64,000 nt of DNA from Histidinibacterium aquaticum (GTDB lineage Bacteria > Pseudomonadota > Alphaproteobacteria > Rhodobacterales > Rhodobacteraceae): NCBI RefSeq assembly GCF_008710275.1, contig NZ_VYQE01000003.1:248001-312000 (forward strand), given 5' to 3'. The stretch's first letter is position 1; each line of letters begins with the position of its first letter. Under the pieces are notes generated by a model. It was not told where the DNA came from. It did no database searches and was given only the letters and a program-made list of their open reading frames with translations. Positions 34,767-43,313 of the stretch are shown here, in pieces. The translations under genes and the position numbers were made by a program.

Positions 34767-36110
34767 TCAGATCACGCCGAATGCGCAGATCGCCCGCGCG
34801 ACCTTGCGATAGCCCGCGATGTTCGCGCCGCGTCGGTAGTCGATGCGGGCGCCGTCCCGCCCCTCTATCGCCGCGCGGCCGTGGATCTCCGCCATGATGC
34901 CGCGCAGGGCGCTGTCGATCTCGGCTCCCGAGGCGAAGCGGCCCTTGGCGTCCTGGCTCATTTCGAGCCCGGAGACGGCGACGCCCCCCGCGTTCGCGGC
35001 CTTGCCGGGCGCGTAATCGATCCCCGCCTCCTGCACGAGACCCGCGGCTTCGGCGGTGAGCAGCATGTTGGCCCCCTCCGCGATCAGCCCGCATCCGCCG
35101 TCGATCAGGGACCGGGCGGCCTCGCCGGAAATCTCGTTCTGCGTGGCGCAGGGCAGCGCGATCTCCGCCTCCTGCTCCCAGGGCAGCGCCCCCTCCCGGA
35201 AGGTCAGCCCGAGCCGGCCGGGCGGATCGGCGATATCTTCGCCCGCGCGCTTGCGCTCTCGGACCCAGTCGATGGCCTCCTGCCCCATCCCGTCGGGCGC
35301 GAGCAGGGTGCCGGATGTGTCGGAGAGCGTCACGACCCGAGCGCCCTCCTGCACGGCCTTCTCGGCGGCATGGGTGGCGACGTTGCCCTTGCCCGACACG
35401 GCGACCCTGCGGCCCGACAGATCGCGACCGCGCTCGGCCAGCATGGCCTGGACGAAGTAGATCAGCCCGTAGCCCGTGGCCTCGACCCGCAGCTCCGAGC
35501 CGCCGAAGGCCGTCCCCTTCCCGGTGATCGCGCCGTGAAAGCGGCCCTGCATCTTCTTGTAGGCGCCGAAGAGCCAGCCGATCTCCCGCGGGCTGACATT
35601 GATGTCCCCGGCGGGCACGTCGTGGTCTGGGCCGATGTGATGGGCAAGCTCCAGCATGAAGGCCTGGCAGAAGCGCATGACCTCGCTCTCGGAGCGGCCG
35701 GTCGGGTCGAAGTCGGCGCCCCCCTTGCCGCCGCCGAGCGGCAGGCCGGTGAGGGCGTTCTTGAAGACCTGCTCGAAGCCCAGGAACTTCAGCACCGAGA
35801 GATTGACCGACGGATGGAAACGCAGCCCGGCCTTGTAGGGGCCGATGGCGTTGGAGGTCTGCACGCGCCAGCCCCGGTTGACCTGCACCTCGCCGGCATC
35901 GTCCTGCCAGACCACGCGGAAACGGATCAGGCGGTCGGGCTCGGTCAGACGCTCCAGCACCTTGTTGCGGGCGAACTCCGGGTGCTGCTTCTCCACGGTC
36001 ACCACGTCGCGGGCCACCTCCTCGACGGCCTGGAGGAACTCGGGCTCGTCGGAATTGCGGGCGCGGATCGGGGCGAGATAGCTCTCGACGAGGTCGTCGC
36101 GGTCGGGCAT
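34767..36110 (-). CDS. gdhA: NADP-specific glutamate dehydrogenase
   Basis: A 447-residue GdhA, the standard length for the hexameric NADP enzyme that forms glutamate from 2-oxoglutarate and ammonia. The catalytic motif GLPLGGGKGGADFDP, PAGDINVSPREIGW, the Rossmann stretch VAVSGKGNVATHAAEKA (with the SGxGNVA fingerprint) and NAGGVAVSGLEMSQ are clear. The ATG at 36110 has AGGAGG upstream. It is divergent from ribBX. The 71-bp gap at its 3' end precedes the STAS-cheY operon on the same strand. Confidence 0.94.
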   Translation of the reverse strand: MPDRDDLVESYLAPIRARNSDEPEFLQAVEEVARDVVTVEKQHPEFARNKVLERLTEPDRLIRFRVVWQDDAGEVQVNRGWRVQTSNAIGPYKAGLRFHPSVNLSVLKFLGFEQVFKNALTGLPLGGGKGGADFDPTGRSESEVMRFCQAFMLELAHHIGPDHDVPAGDINVSPREIGWLFGAYKKMQGRFHGAITGKGTAFGGSELRVEATGYGLIYFVQAMLAERGRDLSGRRVAVSGKGNVATHAAEKAVQEGARVVTLSDTSGTLLAPDGMGQEAIDWVRERKRAGEDIADPPGRLGLTFREGALPWEQEAEIALPCATQNEISGEAARSLIDGGCGLIAEGANMLLTAEAAGLVQEAGIDYAPGKAANAGGVAVSGLEMSQDAKGRFASGAEIDSALRGIMAEIHGRAAIEGRDGARIDYRRGANIAGYRKVARAICAFGVI

Positions 36111-36234
36111 GGGGCCTCCTGAACCTGGCTTCGACGCGCCAGCTAGGGCGATCGGGCGCCGGACCCAGAGCCCGCCTGCCCTTCCCAACCGAGCGCGTAT
36201 GGACTATCTGCCCAACGACGCTGCACGAGGCCCC

Positions 36235-37365
36235 ATGACCCAGACCTTCGAGACCCCCGGCCCCGTCGAGCTTGACTGGTCCGACGCGATCTCTCCCACC
36301 GAGGAGATCATCGAGGACGCGCGCAACGGGCGGATGTTCATCCTCGTCGACCACGAGGACCGGGAGAACGAGGGCGACCTGGTGATCCCCGCCCAGATGG
36401 CCACGCCCGACGCGATCAACTTCATGGCGACGCATGGCCGCGGTCTGATCTGCCTGGCGCTCCCGGGCGAGCGGATCGACGCGCTCGGGCTTCAGCTCAT
36501 GTCGTCGAACAATTCCTCGCGGCACGAGACGGCCTTCACGATCTCCATCGAGGCGCGCGAGGGCGTGACCACCGGGATCTCCGCCCACGACCGCGCGCGC
36601 ACCGTCTCGGTGGCCATCGATCCGACCAAGGGCGCCGCCGACATCGCCACGCCGGGCCACGTCTTCCCGCTGCGCGCCCGCGAGGGCGGCGTGCTGGTGC
36701 GGGCCGGGCATACCGAGGCCGCCGTGGACCTTGCGCGGCTGGCGGGGCTCAACCCCTCCGGCGTGATCTGCGAGATCATGAAGGAGGACGGGTCCATGGC
36801 CCGCCTGCCCGATCTCATCGCCTTCGCCCAGCTGCACGGGCTCAAGATCGGGACGATCTCCGACCTCATCGGCTACCGCCGCCGCCACGACAACCTCGTC
36901 CGCGTCCTCAGCGAAAGCGAGATCGAGAGCGAGTTCGGCGGGACCTGGAACATGAAGGTCTATACCGACACGACCCACGGCGACGAGCATATCGTGCTGA
37001 GCAAGGGCGACCTCTCCGGCCCCGAGCCGGTGCTGGTGCGCATGCACTCGATGGACCCCATGCTCGACATCGTCGGCACCGGCCCCCGCGGACGCGCCGG
37101 CGAATTCTCCGAGGCCATGCGCGCGGTGGCCGAGGAAGGCCGCGGCGTGGTCGTGCTGCTGCGCGACACCTCGATGAAGCTGCACTGGGGCGACGAGGTC
37201 TCGCCGCAGACCCTGCGCCAGTACGGCCTGGGCGCGCAGATCCTCTCGTCGCTCGGCCTCTCGCAGATCGAACTGCTGACCAATTCACCGCGCCCCAAGG
37301 TCGTGGGGCTCGAGGCCTACGGGCTCGAGATCACCGGAACCCGCAAGATATCGGAGCTGGGCTGA
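36235..37365 (+). CDS. ribB: 3,4-dihydroxy-2-butanone-4-phosphate synthase with degenerate GTP cyclohydrolase II domain (RibBX type)
   Basis: A 376-residue protein. Residues about 15-215 form the RibB synthase ([62 protein letters not shown]), acting on ribulose 5-phosphate in riboflavin synthesis. The C-terminal half has the GCH-II outline but lacks its zinc cysteines: [19 protein letters not shown] stands where a Cys-rich segment is expected. This matches the known RibBX hybrids without GTP cyclohydrolase activity. The start at 36235 has ACGAGG; an ATG at 36199 is possible. It overlaps ribH by 1 nt. Confidence 0.9.
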   Translation: MTQTFETPGPVELDWSDAISPTEEIIEDARNGRMFILVDHEDRENEGDLVIPAQMATPDAINFMATHGRGLICLALPGERIDALGLQLMSSNNSSRHETAFTISIEAREGVTTGISAHDRARTVSVAIDPTKGAADIATPGHVFPLRAREGGVLVRAGHTEAAVDLARLAGLNPSGVICEIMKEDGSMARLPDLIAFAQLHGLKIGTISDLIGYRRRHDNLVRVLSESEIESEFGGTWNMKVYTDTTHGDEHIVLSKGDLSGPEPVLVRMHSMDPMLDIVGTGPRGRAGEFSEAMRAVAEEGRGVVVLLRDTSMKLHWGDEVSPQTLRQYGLGAQILSSLGLSQIELLTNSPRPKVVGLEAYGLEITGTRKISELG

Positions 37366-37901
37366 TGGCCGAATCCCACTACGAGCTGCCGCTGCCCTCT
37401 TTCGACAAGGGGCCGAAGCTGCTGATCGTCACCGCCCCCTTCTACCGCGACATCGCCGACGGCCTGCTTTCGGGCGCCCGGGCGACGCTGGAGTCGGTGG
37501 GTGCCACCGTCGAGGAGATCGAGGTGCCCGGAGCGCTGGAGATCCCCGCGGCCATCGGCATGGCCGGACGGATGTCGGACTTCGACGGCTTCGTCGCGCT
37601 CGGCTGCGTGATCCGGGGCGAGACCACGCACTACGAGACGGTCTGCAACGACAGTTCGCGGGGTCTGACGCTGCTGGGCCTTTCGGGCCACTGCATCGGC
37701 AACGGCATCCTCACGGTGGAAAACCACGAACAGGCCGCGGTCCGGGCCGATCCCGACCGGGGCAACAAGGGCGGCGGCGCGGCGGCCGCGGCCTTGCACC
37801 TCATCGCGCTCGCCCGTAAGTGGGGCGGTCCGCGGGAAGGCGTGGGATTCACCCGCGACATCCTGATGGCGGGCGAAAGCTCCGGCGGACAGACGGCATA
37901 A
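37365..37901 (+). CDS. ribH: 6,7-dimethyl-8-ribityllumazine synthase
   Basis: A 178-residue lumazine synthase that condenses the RibB product with the ribitylamino-uracil intermediate. Landmarks are VTAPFYRDIADGLLSGA, VPGALEIPAAI, ALGCVIRGETTHYETVCNDSSRGL and NGILTVENHEQA. Its ATG overlaps the ribB stop (TGATG), and nusB follows after 8 nt, the conserved ribH-nusB pairing of many proteobacteria. I see no FMN riboswitch upstream of the operon. Confidence 0.93.
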   Translation: MAESHYELPLPSFDKGPKLLIVTAPFYRDIADGLLSGARATLESVGATVEEIEVPGALEIPAAIGMAGRMSDFDGFVALGCVIRGETTHYETVCNDSSRGLTLLGLSGHCIGNGILTVENHEQAAVRADPDRGNKGGGAAAAALHLIALARKWGGPREGVGFTRDILMAGESSGGQTA

Positions 37902-37909
37902 AGGCGGAC

Positions 37910-38383
37910 ATGACGGCGATTTCGGGAAACCAGCGGCGCAAGATGCGATCCGCGGCACGGCTCTACGCCGTGCAGGCCCTCTTCCAGATGGAGGCGCAGG
38001 GCCAGTCGGCCGAGCGGGTGATGCGCGAGTTCGAGGATCACCGCTTCGGCGCGACCTACGAGGACGGGGTCGAGTACAACGAGGGCGACGTCGAGACCTT
38101 CCGCGAGCTTTGTGAGACGGCGGTGAACCGGCAGGCCAAGATCGACCAGATGACCGACCGCGCCCTGGTCGCCAAGTGGCCCATCGCCCGTATCGACCCC
38201 ACCCTGCGCGCCCTCTTCCGCGCCGCGGGCGCCGAGCTGCTGGGCGAAAGCACGCCGCCCCGCGTCGTCATCACCGAGTTCGTGGACATCGCGCGCGCCT
38301 TCTTCCCGGAGAGCAAGGAGCCCTCCTTCGTCAACGCCGTCCTCGACCACATGGCGCGGGAGGCCAAGCCCGAGGCCTTCTAG
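37910..38383 (+). CDS. nusB: Transcription antitermination factor NusB
   Basis: A 157-residue NusB, which binds boxA RNA with S10 in rRNA antitermination. The N-terminal RRKMRSAARLYAVQALFQME and C-terminal PRVVITEFVDIARAFFPESKEPSFVNAVLDHMAR are diagnostic. The start at 37910 has AAGGCGG 3 nt upstream. It is the third gene of the ribB-ribH-nusB operon. Confidence 0.93.
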   Translation: MTAISGNQRRKMRSAARLYAVQALFQMEAQGQSAERVMREFEDHRFGATYEDGVEYNEGDVETFRELCETAVNRQAKIDQMTDRALVAKWPIARIDPTLRALFRAAGAELLGESTPPRVVITEFVDIARAFFPESKEPSFVNAVLDHMAREAKPEAF

Positions 38384-38465
38384 CCCGCGCGGACTGGCCA
38401 GGCCGCCCTCGCCGCCCTATCTCTCCCCACAGGGATCGACGGGACCAGCCGGCCCGGGGGCCGCC

Positions 38466-38690
38466 ATGCCGAAACTCATCTCTCTCTACATCCGCTCCTG
38501 CCTGATCGGCTTCGCCTTGGCGGGCGTCTTCGTGGCACTGCTGCTATGGCTGAACGTGGCCGGTCTGGGGGCGCTCATCCTCGGCAGTCCCGAAGCCTGG
38601 ATCGCCGTGGCGATGCTCTGGGTCGCGAATGGCGTCGTCTTCGCCGGGGTCCAGTTCGGCTACGCCGTCATGGCGATGGCCGAGCGCTAG
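38466..38690 (+). CDS. Small two-helix membrane protein
   Basis: A 74-residue protein with a basic N-terminus and two hydrophobic segments (about residues 10-33 and 44-68): LIGFALAGVFVALLLWLNVAGL and WIAVAMLWVANGVVFAGVQFGYAVMAMAER. I do not know the family name. Small proteins of this kind recur next to nusB in related genomes as I recall, unverified. The ATG has GGGGG-type purines upstream. It is probably in the same transcript as nusB and the HdeD-like gene. Confidence 0.65.
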   Translation: MPKLISLYIRSCLIGFALAGVFVALLLWLNVAGLGALILGSPEAWIAVAMLWVANGVVFAGVQFGYAVMAMAER

Positions 38691-38752
38691 CACGGGAACC
38701 GCCCTTGCCGCGCCCGGGTTTTCCCCCGATGTTTCAGGACGGGAGACCTGCC

Positions 38753-39304
38753 ATGACCGACCCGGGCCACACCCCGACAGAAGACCTCCTCGGCCACGTC
38801 CGCGAACACCGGGGCCGCTTCCGCTGGCTGGGTATCGCGCTGATCGTCGCGGGCATCGCCGCGATCCTCTTTCCCTTCGTCGCCTCCATCGCCGCCAAGG
38901 TCATGGTCGGCTGGCTGCTGCTGATCACCGGGGGCGTCACGCTCTGGCACGCCTTCCAGTCCCGCAGCTGGCGCGAGGCGCTGCTCTCGGGCCTCGTCGG
39001 ACTGCTGAACCTCGCGGCCGGCGGCTATCTCGCCTTCTTCCCGCTGACGGGGCTCGTGGCGCTGACCCTGCTTCTCGGCCTGCTCTTCGGCCTGCAGGGC
39101 GGGGTCGAGGTCGCCATGGCCTGGCGCCACAGGCCGGGTCAGAACTGGGGCTGGATGATGGCCTCCGGCATCGCGGCGATCGCGCTCGCGCTGCTGCTTC
39201 TTCTGGGCCTGCCGGGCACGGCGCTCTGGGCCCTGGGCCTGTTCCTGGGCATCAACTTCATCAGCTCCGGCGCGGCCTTCCTGGCGCTCTCGCGGATCGA
39301 CTGA
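38753..39304 (+). CDS. HdeD-family (DUF308) membrane protein
   Basis: A 183-residue protein with six hydrophobic helices in two-helix repeats. GIAAILFPFVASIAAKVMVGWLLLITGGVTLWHAF, GGYLAFFPLTGLVALTLLLG and the closing LGINFISSGAAFLAL match the HdeD/DUF308 family, first linked to acid resistance in E. coli. The start MTDPGHT at 38753 has GGGAGA upstream. Molecular activity unknown. Confidence 0.8.
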   Translation: MTDPGHTPTEDLLGHVREHRGRFRWLGIALIVAGIAAILFPFVASIAAKVMVGWLLLITGGVTLWHAFQSRSWREALLSGLVGLLNLAAGGYLAFFPLTGLVALTLLLGLLFGLQGGVEVAMAWRHRPGQNWGWMMASGIAAIALALLLLLGLPGTALWALGLFLGINFISSGAAFLALSRID

Positions 39305-39538
39305 GGGAAAGTGTGGCGGGAACCGCGGCAACCGTGGGGGTATGAATTCCCGAGGACCTGTATGAACAGGTGGGCGCCGGGTAACCGGACCAGGGCCCGG
39401 ACAGAGCCAGCTCCCTCGGATTTGCTTAAGGCCACTGGAATTATCCCGGTCACGAGAAGCGCAGAAGCCCGCCGCCTCTCGATGTAGAGGTCACCCTCCG
39501 CACCGGCAAGAGGCCCGCGAAAATTCCCGCGCCACTCC

Positions 39539-39654
39539 CTCTTCTGGGGTGAAATATCCCGGGGGAGGCCGCCCGCGGCCGGGGGCGGAGCCCCCTGACC
39601 GCGCGGGTCCGCCGGAGGCGGATACCGCGCTGAACCAGCGCGGCCGCAGGCCGC
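39539..39654 (-). repeat. Hairpin-array element, copy 4 (with extended hairpin run)
   Basis: Minus-strand tail CCCCCGGGATATTTC + AC + CCCAGAAGAG at 39565-39539. Outward from it: GGCCGC/GCGGCC (39567-39580, 2-nt loop), GGGGGC/GCCCCC (39581-39595, 3-nt loop), TCCGCC/GGCGGA (39608-39622, 3-nt loop), CCGCGCTG/CAGCGCGG (39625-39643, 3-nt loop) and GCGGCC/GGCCGC (39640-39654, 3-nt loop, sharing 4 nt with the previous). Layout is as in copies 1-3, but the second stem is again a new sequence. Confidence 0.88.
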
Positions 39655-39688
39655 TCCGCAAGGTCGCGCTGCCAGCCGCTTGCGCGAC

Positions 39689-39703
39689 GTTCTCACTTTG
39701 TTC
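39689..39703 (+). promoter_or_regulatory. LexA (SOS) box of mmcB
   Basis: GTTCTCACTTTGTTC is an exact match to the alphaproteobacterial LexA consensus GTTC-N7-GTTC, 12 nt upstream of the mmcB ATG. mmcB is a known SOS-regulated gene in Caulobacter. The location overlaps the expected promoter or transcription start, consistent with repression. Confidence 0.85.
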
Positions 39704-39715
39704 ATAATCTCCGCC

Positions 39716-40171
39716 ATGGCCGACGATCTTCGCCCCCTCATGCCCGGACAGCTCCTCGCCAGGGGCGTCTGCCGCCACCTGCTCAGCCACGACTTCGTCA
39801 CGGTGGAGGAGCTGACGCCCGAGCGCGGGTTGCGGGTCGACGTCATGGCGCTGGGGCGCAAGGGCGAGATCTGGGTGGTGGAGTGCAAGTCCTCCCGCGC
39901 CGATTTCGCCTCCGATCGCAAGTGGCAGAACTACCTGCCCTTCTGCGACCGCTTCTTCTGGGCGGTGGACGAGGACTTTCCCGTGGAGCTTCTGCCCGAG
40001 GAGACCGGCCTCATCATCGCCGACGCCTACGACGCCGAGATCGTCCGCATGGCGCCCGAGGACAAGCTCCCCCCGGCCCGGCGCAAGGCGATGGTGGCGA
40101 AGTTCGCGCGGCACGCGGCGCTGCGGGCGCAGCTGGCCCGCGATCCGGGCGTCAGCCTTTCTTCCGCTTGA
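39716..40171 (+). CDS. mmcB: MmcB-family DNA repair nuclease (DUF1052)
   Basis: A 151-residue protein with a PD-(D/E)xK-like nuclease core: LRVDVMALGRKGEIWVVECKSS supplies the Asp and the ExK, then SDRKWQNYLPFCDRFFWAVDEDFP. The Caulobacter homologue contributes to mitomycin C resistance under LexA control. The start at 39716 gives MADDLRPLMPGQ and leaves the SOS box intact; an earlier in-frame start would overlap the box. The 3' end overlaps the opposite DUF6324 gene by 20 nt. Confidence 0.88.
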   Translation: MADDLRPLMPGQLLARGVCRHLLSHDFVTVEELTPERGLRVDVMALGRKGEIWVVECKSSRADFASDRKWQNYLPFCDRFFWAVDEDFPVELLPEETGLIIADAYDAEIVRMAPEDKLPPARRKAMVAKFARHAALRAQLARDPGVSLSSA

Positions 40172-40349
40172 CCGAACGGGCGGCGCGCGCGGCGGCCGCG
40201 ATTTCCTCGGCGATCTCCTCGGCCTCTTCGGGCTCGAAATCCATCGGGATCTCCAGGCCCTCGGCCTCCACGTAGATCCGGACCATGCCGCGGTCGGTCG
40301 GGCCGATCTGAAGGTTCGCCTCGATGTCCTTTTCGGTGTCGATGCCCAT
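40152..40349 (-). CDS. DUF6324-family small protein
   Basis: A 65-residue protein. The N-terminal half ([24 protein letters not shown]) looks like a small beta structure. The C-terminal half ([26 protein letters not shown]) is an amphipathic helix turning from acidic to basic. I associate it with DUF6324 of Rhodobacterales; function unknown. Overlap with the mmcB 3' end is convergent. It is divergent from the alcohol dehydrogenase gene. Confidence 0.72.
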   Translation of the reverse strand: MGIDTEKDIEANLQIGPTDRGMVRIYVEAEGLEIPMDFEPEEAEEIAEEIAAAARAARSVKRKKG

Positions 40350-40471
40350 GGGGCCTCTCCTTGGCTGCTCCCGCGGATATCGCGGCGCGGGGCCGGTTTG
40401 GCAAGGGGCGCTTGACCGGGGCCGCCCGGTGCGGTCTCTCGGTCCGCGACGGAAGATCGGGAGGGGCCGCC

Positions 40472-41512
<1,041 letters not shown>

Positions 41513-41598
41513 GCGGCCCGGATTACCGGTTGCGAAGGCCAGCCCGATCTGGCATAGGCTCCCCCGGTACCGGCCCGGGAGGGCCGATGCCCCCGTGG

Positions 41599-41675
41599 GC
41601 CGCCTTAGCTCAGTAGGTTAGAGCGCTTGATTGTGGATCAAGAGGTCTCCCGTTCGAACCGGGAAGGCGGTACCA
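41599..41675 (+). tRNA. tRNA-His (anticodon GTG)
   Basis: The cloverleaf folds by hand. Acceptor GCCGCCT pairs with AGGCGGT (G1 faces U72), D-stem GCTC/GAGC, anticodon stem CTTGA/TCAAG with loop TTGTGGA (anticodon GTG, 41633-41635), T-stem TCCCG/CGGGA with TTCGAAC loop. The discriminator is A73 (41672), then an encoded CCA (41673-41675). Most bacterial tRNA-His carry G-1:C73; A73 is the exception known from alphaproteobacteria. Confidence 0.95.
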
Positions 41676-41796
41676 CCCCTCTCCAGATTGCCCGTGAACC
41701 GGTCCGGACCTCGCCATACGCGGCCCCGGCTATGGACGCTCTGCGCGGTGGCGACTAGGAGACGGGCGACCGTCACCGACAGGAGAACCCGCCGCC

Positions 41797-42651
41797 ATGA
41801 CACGCCTCCCGCCGCTCTGCCTCGCGCTCGTCCTCGCCGCCACAGGCGCCGAGGCGCAGACGCTATATTTCTCGGCCATTCCTGACGAGGATGAGACAGC
41901 GCTGGTGACGCGGTTCTCGGCGGTGGCCGACTACCTCGAGGGCGAGTTGGGCGTCGACGTGGAGTTCGTCCCAGTCAAGAGCTACGCCGCCGCCGTGACG
42001 GCCTTCCGCAACGACCAGATCCAGCTGGCCTGGTTCGGCGGGCTGACCGGCGTGCAGGCGCGGCTTGCCACCCCGGGGGCCCGGGCCATCGCTCAGGGCG
42101 TGGAGGACCCGACCTTCGTCAGCTACTTCATCGCGAACACGGAGACGGGTCTCGAGCCCTCCGAGGATTTTCCCGCCGAAGCCGAAGGCCTGAGCTTCAC
42201 CTTCGGCGCACGCACCTCAACCTCGGGGCGGCTGATGCCCGAGTACTGGATCCGCGAGGAGACCGGTGAAGCGCCGGAGAACTTCTTCGGCCGCGTGGGC
42301 TTCTCCGGCGACCACAGCCAGACGCTGCGGCTCGTCGCCTCGGGCGCCTGGCAGGTGGGCGCGATGAACTACACCGTCTACGACAAGGCCGTCGAGGACG
42401 GCGCGCCCGAAGTCGAGGACGCCATCGTGATCTGGGAGACCCCGCCCTACCCCGACTACAACTGGACGATCCGCGGCGACGTGGACGAGACCTTCGGGGC
42501 GGGCTTCGCGGACCGGGTGCAGGCGGCGATCATCGGCATGGACGACCCGGACCTGCTGGCGAGCTTCCCGCGCGAGGGCTTCATTCCCGCCGCCAGCGAG
42601 GACTTCCAGCCGATCGAGGACACCGCCCGGGCGCTCGACCTGATCGAATGA
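41797..42651 (+). CDS. ABC transporter substrate-binding protein, selenate/phosphonate type
   Basis: A 284-residue PhnD-like periplasmic protein with a cleavable signal (PPLCLALVLAATGAEA). FSAIPDEDETALVTRFSAVADYL, LAWFGGLTGVQAR, YFIANTETGL, TFGARTSTSGRLMPEY and YPDYNW match, from memory, the family annotated as putative selenate-binding components rather than classical PhnD. No selenium or phosphonate gene is adjacent, so the ligand (selenate, phosphonate or phosphite) is undecided. It is coupled to the ATPase by an ATGA overlap. Confidence 0.78.
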   Translation: MTRLPPLCLALVLAATGAEAQTLYFSAIPDEDETALVTRFSAVADYLEGELGVDVEFVPVKSYAAAVTAFRNDQIQLAWFGGLTGVQARLATPGARAIAQGVEDPTFVSYFIANTETGLEPSEDFPAEAEGLSFTFGARTSTSGRLMPEYWIREETGEAPENFFGRVGFSGDHSQTLRLVASGAWQVGAMNYTVYDKAVEDGAPEVEDAIVIWETPPYPDYNWTIRGDVDETFGAGFADRVQAAIIGMDDPDLLASFPREGFIPAASEDFQPIEDTARALDLIE

Positions 42652-43313
42652 CGCTCGCGCGGCTCGAGGGCGAGGGCCTCTCCTACGGGAGCCGGGCCGT
42701 GCTGCGCGAGGTCCGCCTCGCGCTGGAGCCGGGAGAGCGGCTGGTGCTCCTGGGCCGCAGCGGCGCCGGGAAGACGACGCTGCTCAACGCGCTCTACGAC
42801 AGGCTCGTCGCCTCGGGCCGCCGCGTAGCGCTCGTGCCGCAGGATCACGCGCTCGTGCCGCAGCTCGACGTGTGCCGGAACGTGCTCATGGGGCGGCTCG
42901 ACGACCATGGCGCGCTGCGCAACCTCGCGACCCTTGTCCGGCCGCGCGTCGCCGACCGGGCCGAGGTCGGCGACCTGCTTGAGCGGCTCGGCCTCGGCGG
43001 TCTGGACCGTCGGCCGGTCGGCAGGCTCTCGGGCGGGCAGCGGCAGCGGGTGGCGCTGGCCCGCGCGCTCTACCGTGGCGGCGAGGTCCTGGTGGCGGAC
43101 GAACCCGTGTCGGCGGTGGACGAGACGCAGGGGGCGGCGTTGCTCGACCTGGTCCGGGAGCGCTTTTCGACCGCGGTTCTGGCCCTGCACGACGTGGGCC
43201 AGGCCCGTGCCTTCGCGACACGGCTGGTGGGGCTGAAGGATGCGGAGCTGCTCTTCGACGCCCCGGCAGAGGCGCCCACGGGCGGCGAGCTGGCCGCGCT
43301 CTATGCCGAGTGA
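42648..43313 (+). CDS. ABC transporter ATP-binding protein (selenate/phosphonate type)
   Basis: A 221-residue ATPase with Walker A GRSGAGKTT, PhnC-like ALVPQLDVCRNVLMGRLDDHG, signature LSGGQRQRVALARAL and Walker B VLVADEPVSAVD. It energises the transporter encoded by its neighbours. It overlaps the binding-protein gene by 4 nt and the permease start by 11 nt. Confidence 0.87.
   Translation: MTLARLEGEGLSYGSRAVLREVRLALEPGERLVLLGRSGAGKTTLLNALYDRLVASGRRVALVPQDHALVPQLDVCRNVLMGRLDDHGALRNLATLVRPRVADRAEVGDLLERLGLGGLDRRPVGRLSGGQRQRVALARALYRGGEVLVADEPVSAVDETQGAALLDLVRERFSTAVLALHDVGQARAFATRLVGLKDAELLFDAPAEAPTGGELAALYAE

Larger units (their letters stand above)
39305..39715. other. 411-bp intergenic gap: plain left half, hairpin arrays, SOS box
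   Basis: No gene is supported here. 39305-39530 shows no family-like reading frame and no clear RNA. 39539-39654 holds copy 4 of the hairpin-array element with extra hairpins. 39689-39703 is a LexA-type site, and the mmcB start follows. No intrinsic terminator for the HdeD-like gene is visible. Confidence 0.6.

Noticed and set aside
36111-36234. FMN riboswitch before the riboflavin genes
   Set aside because: The 124-bp gap to gdhA is too short and I could not find the conserved RFN core elements.
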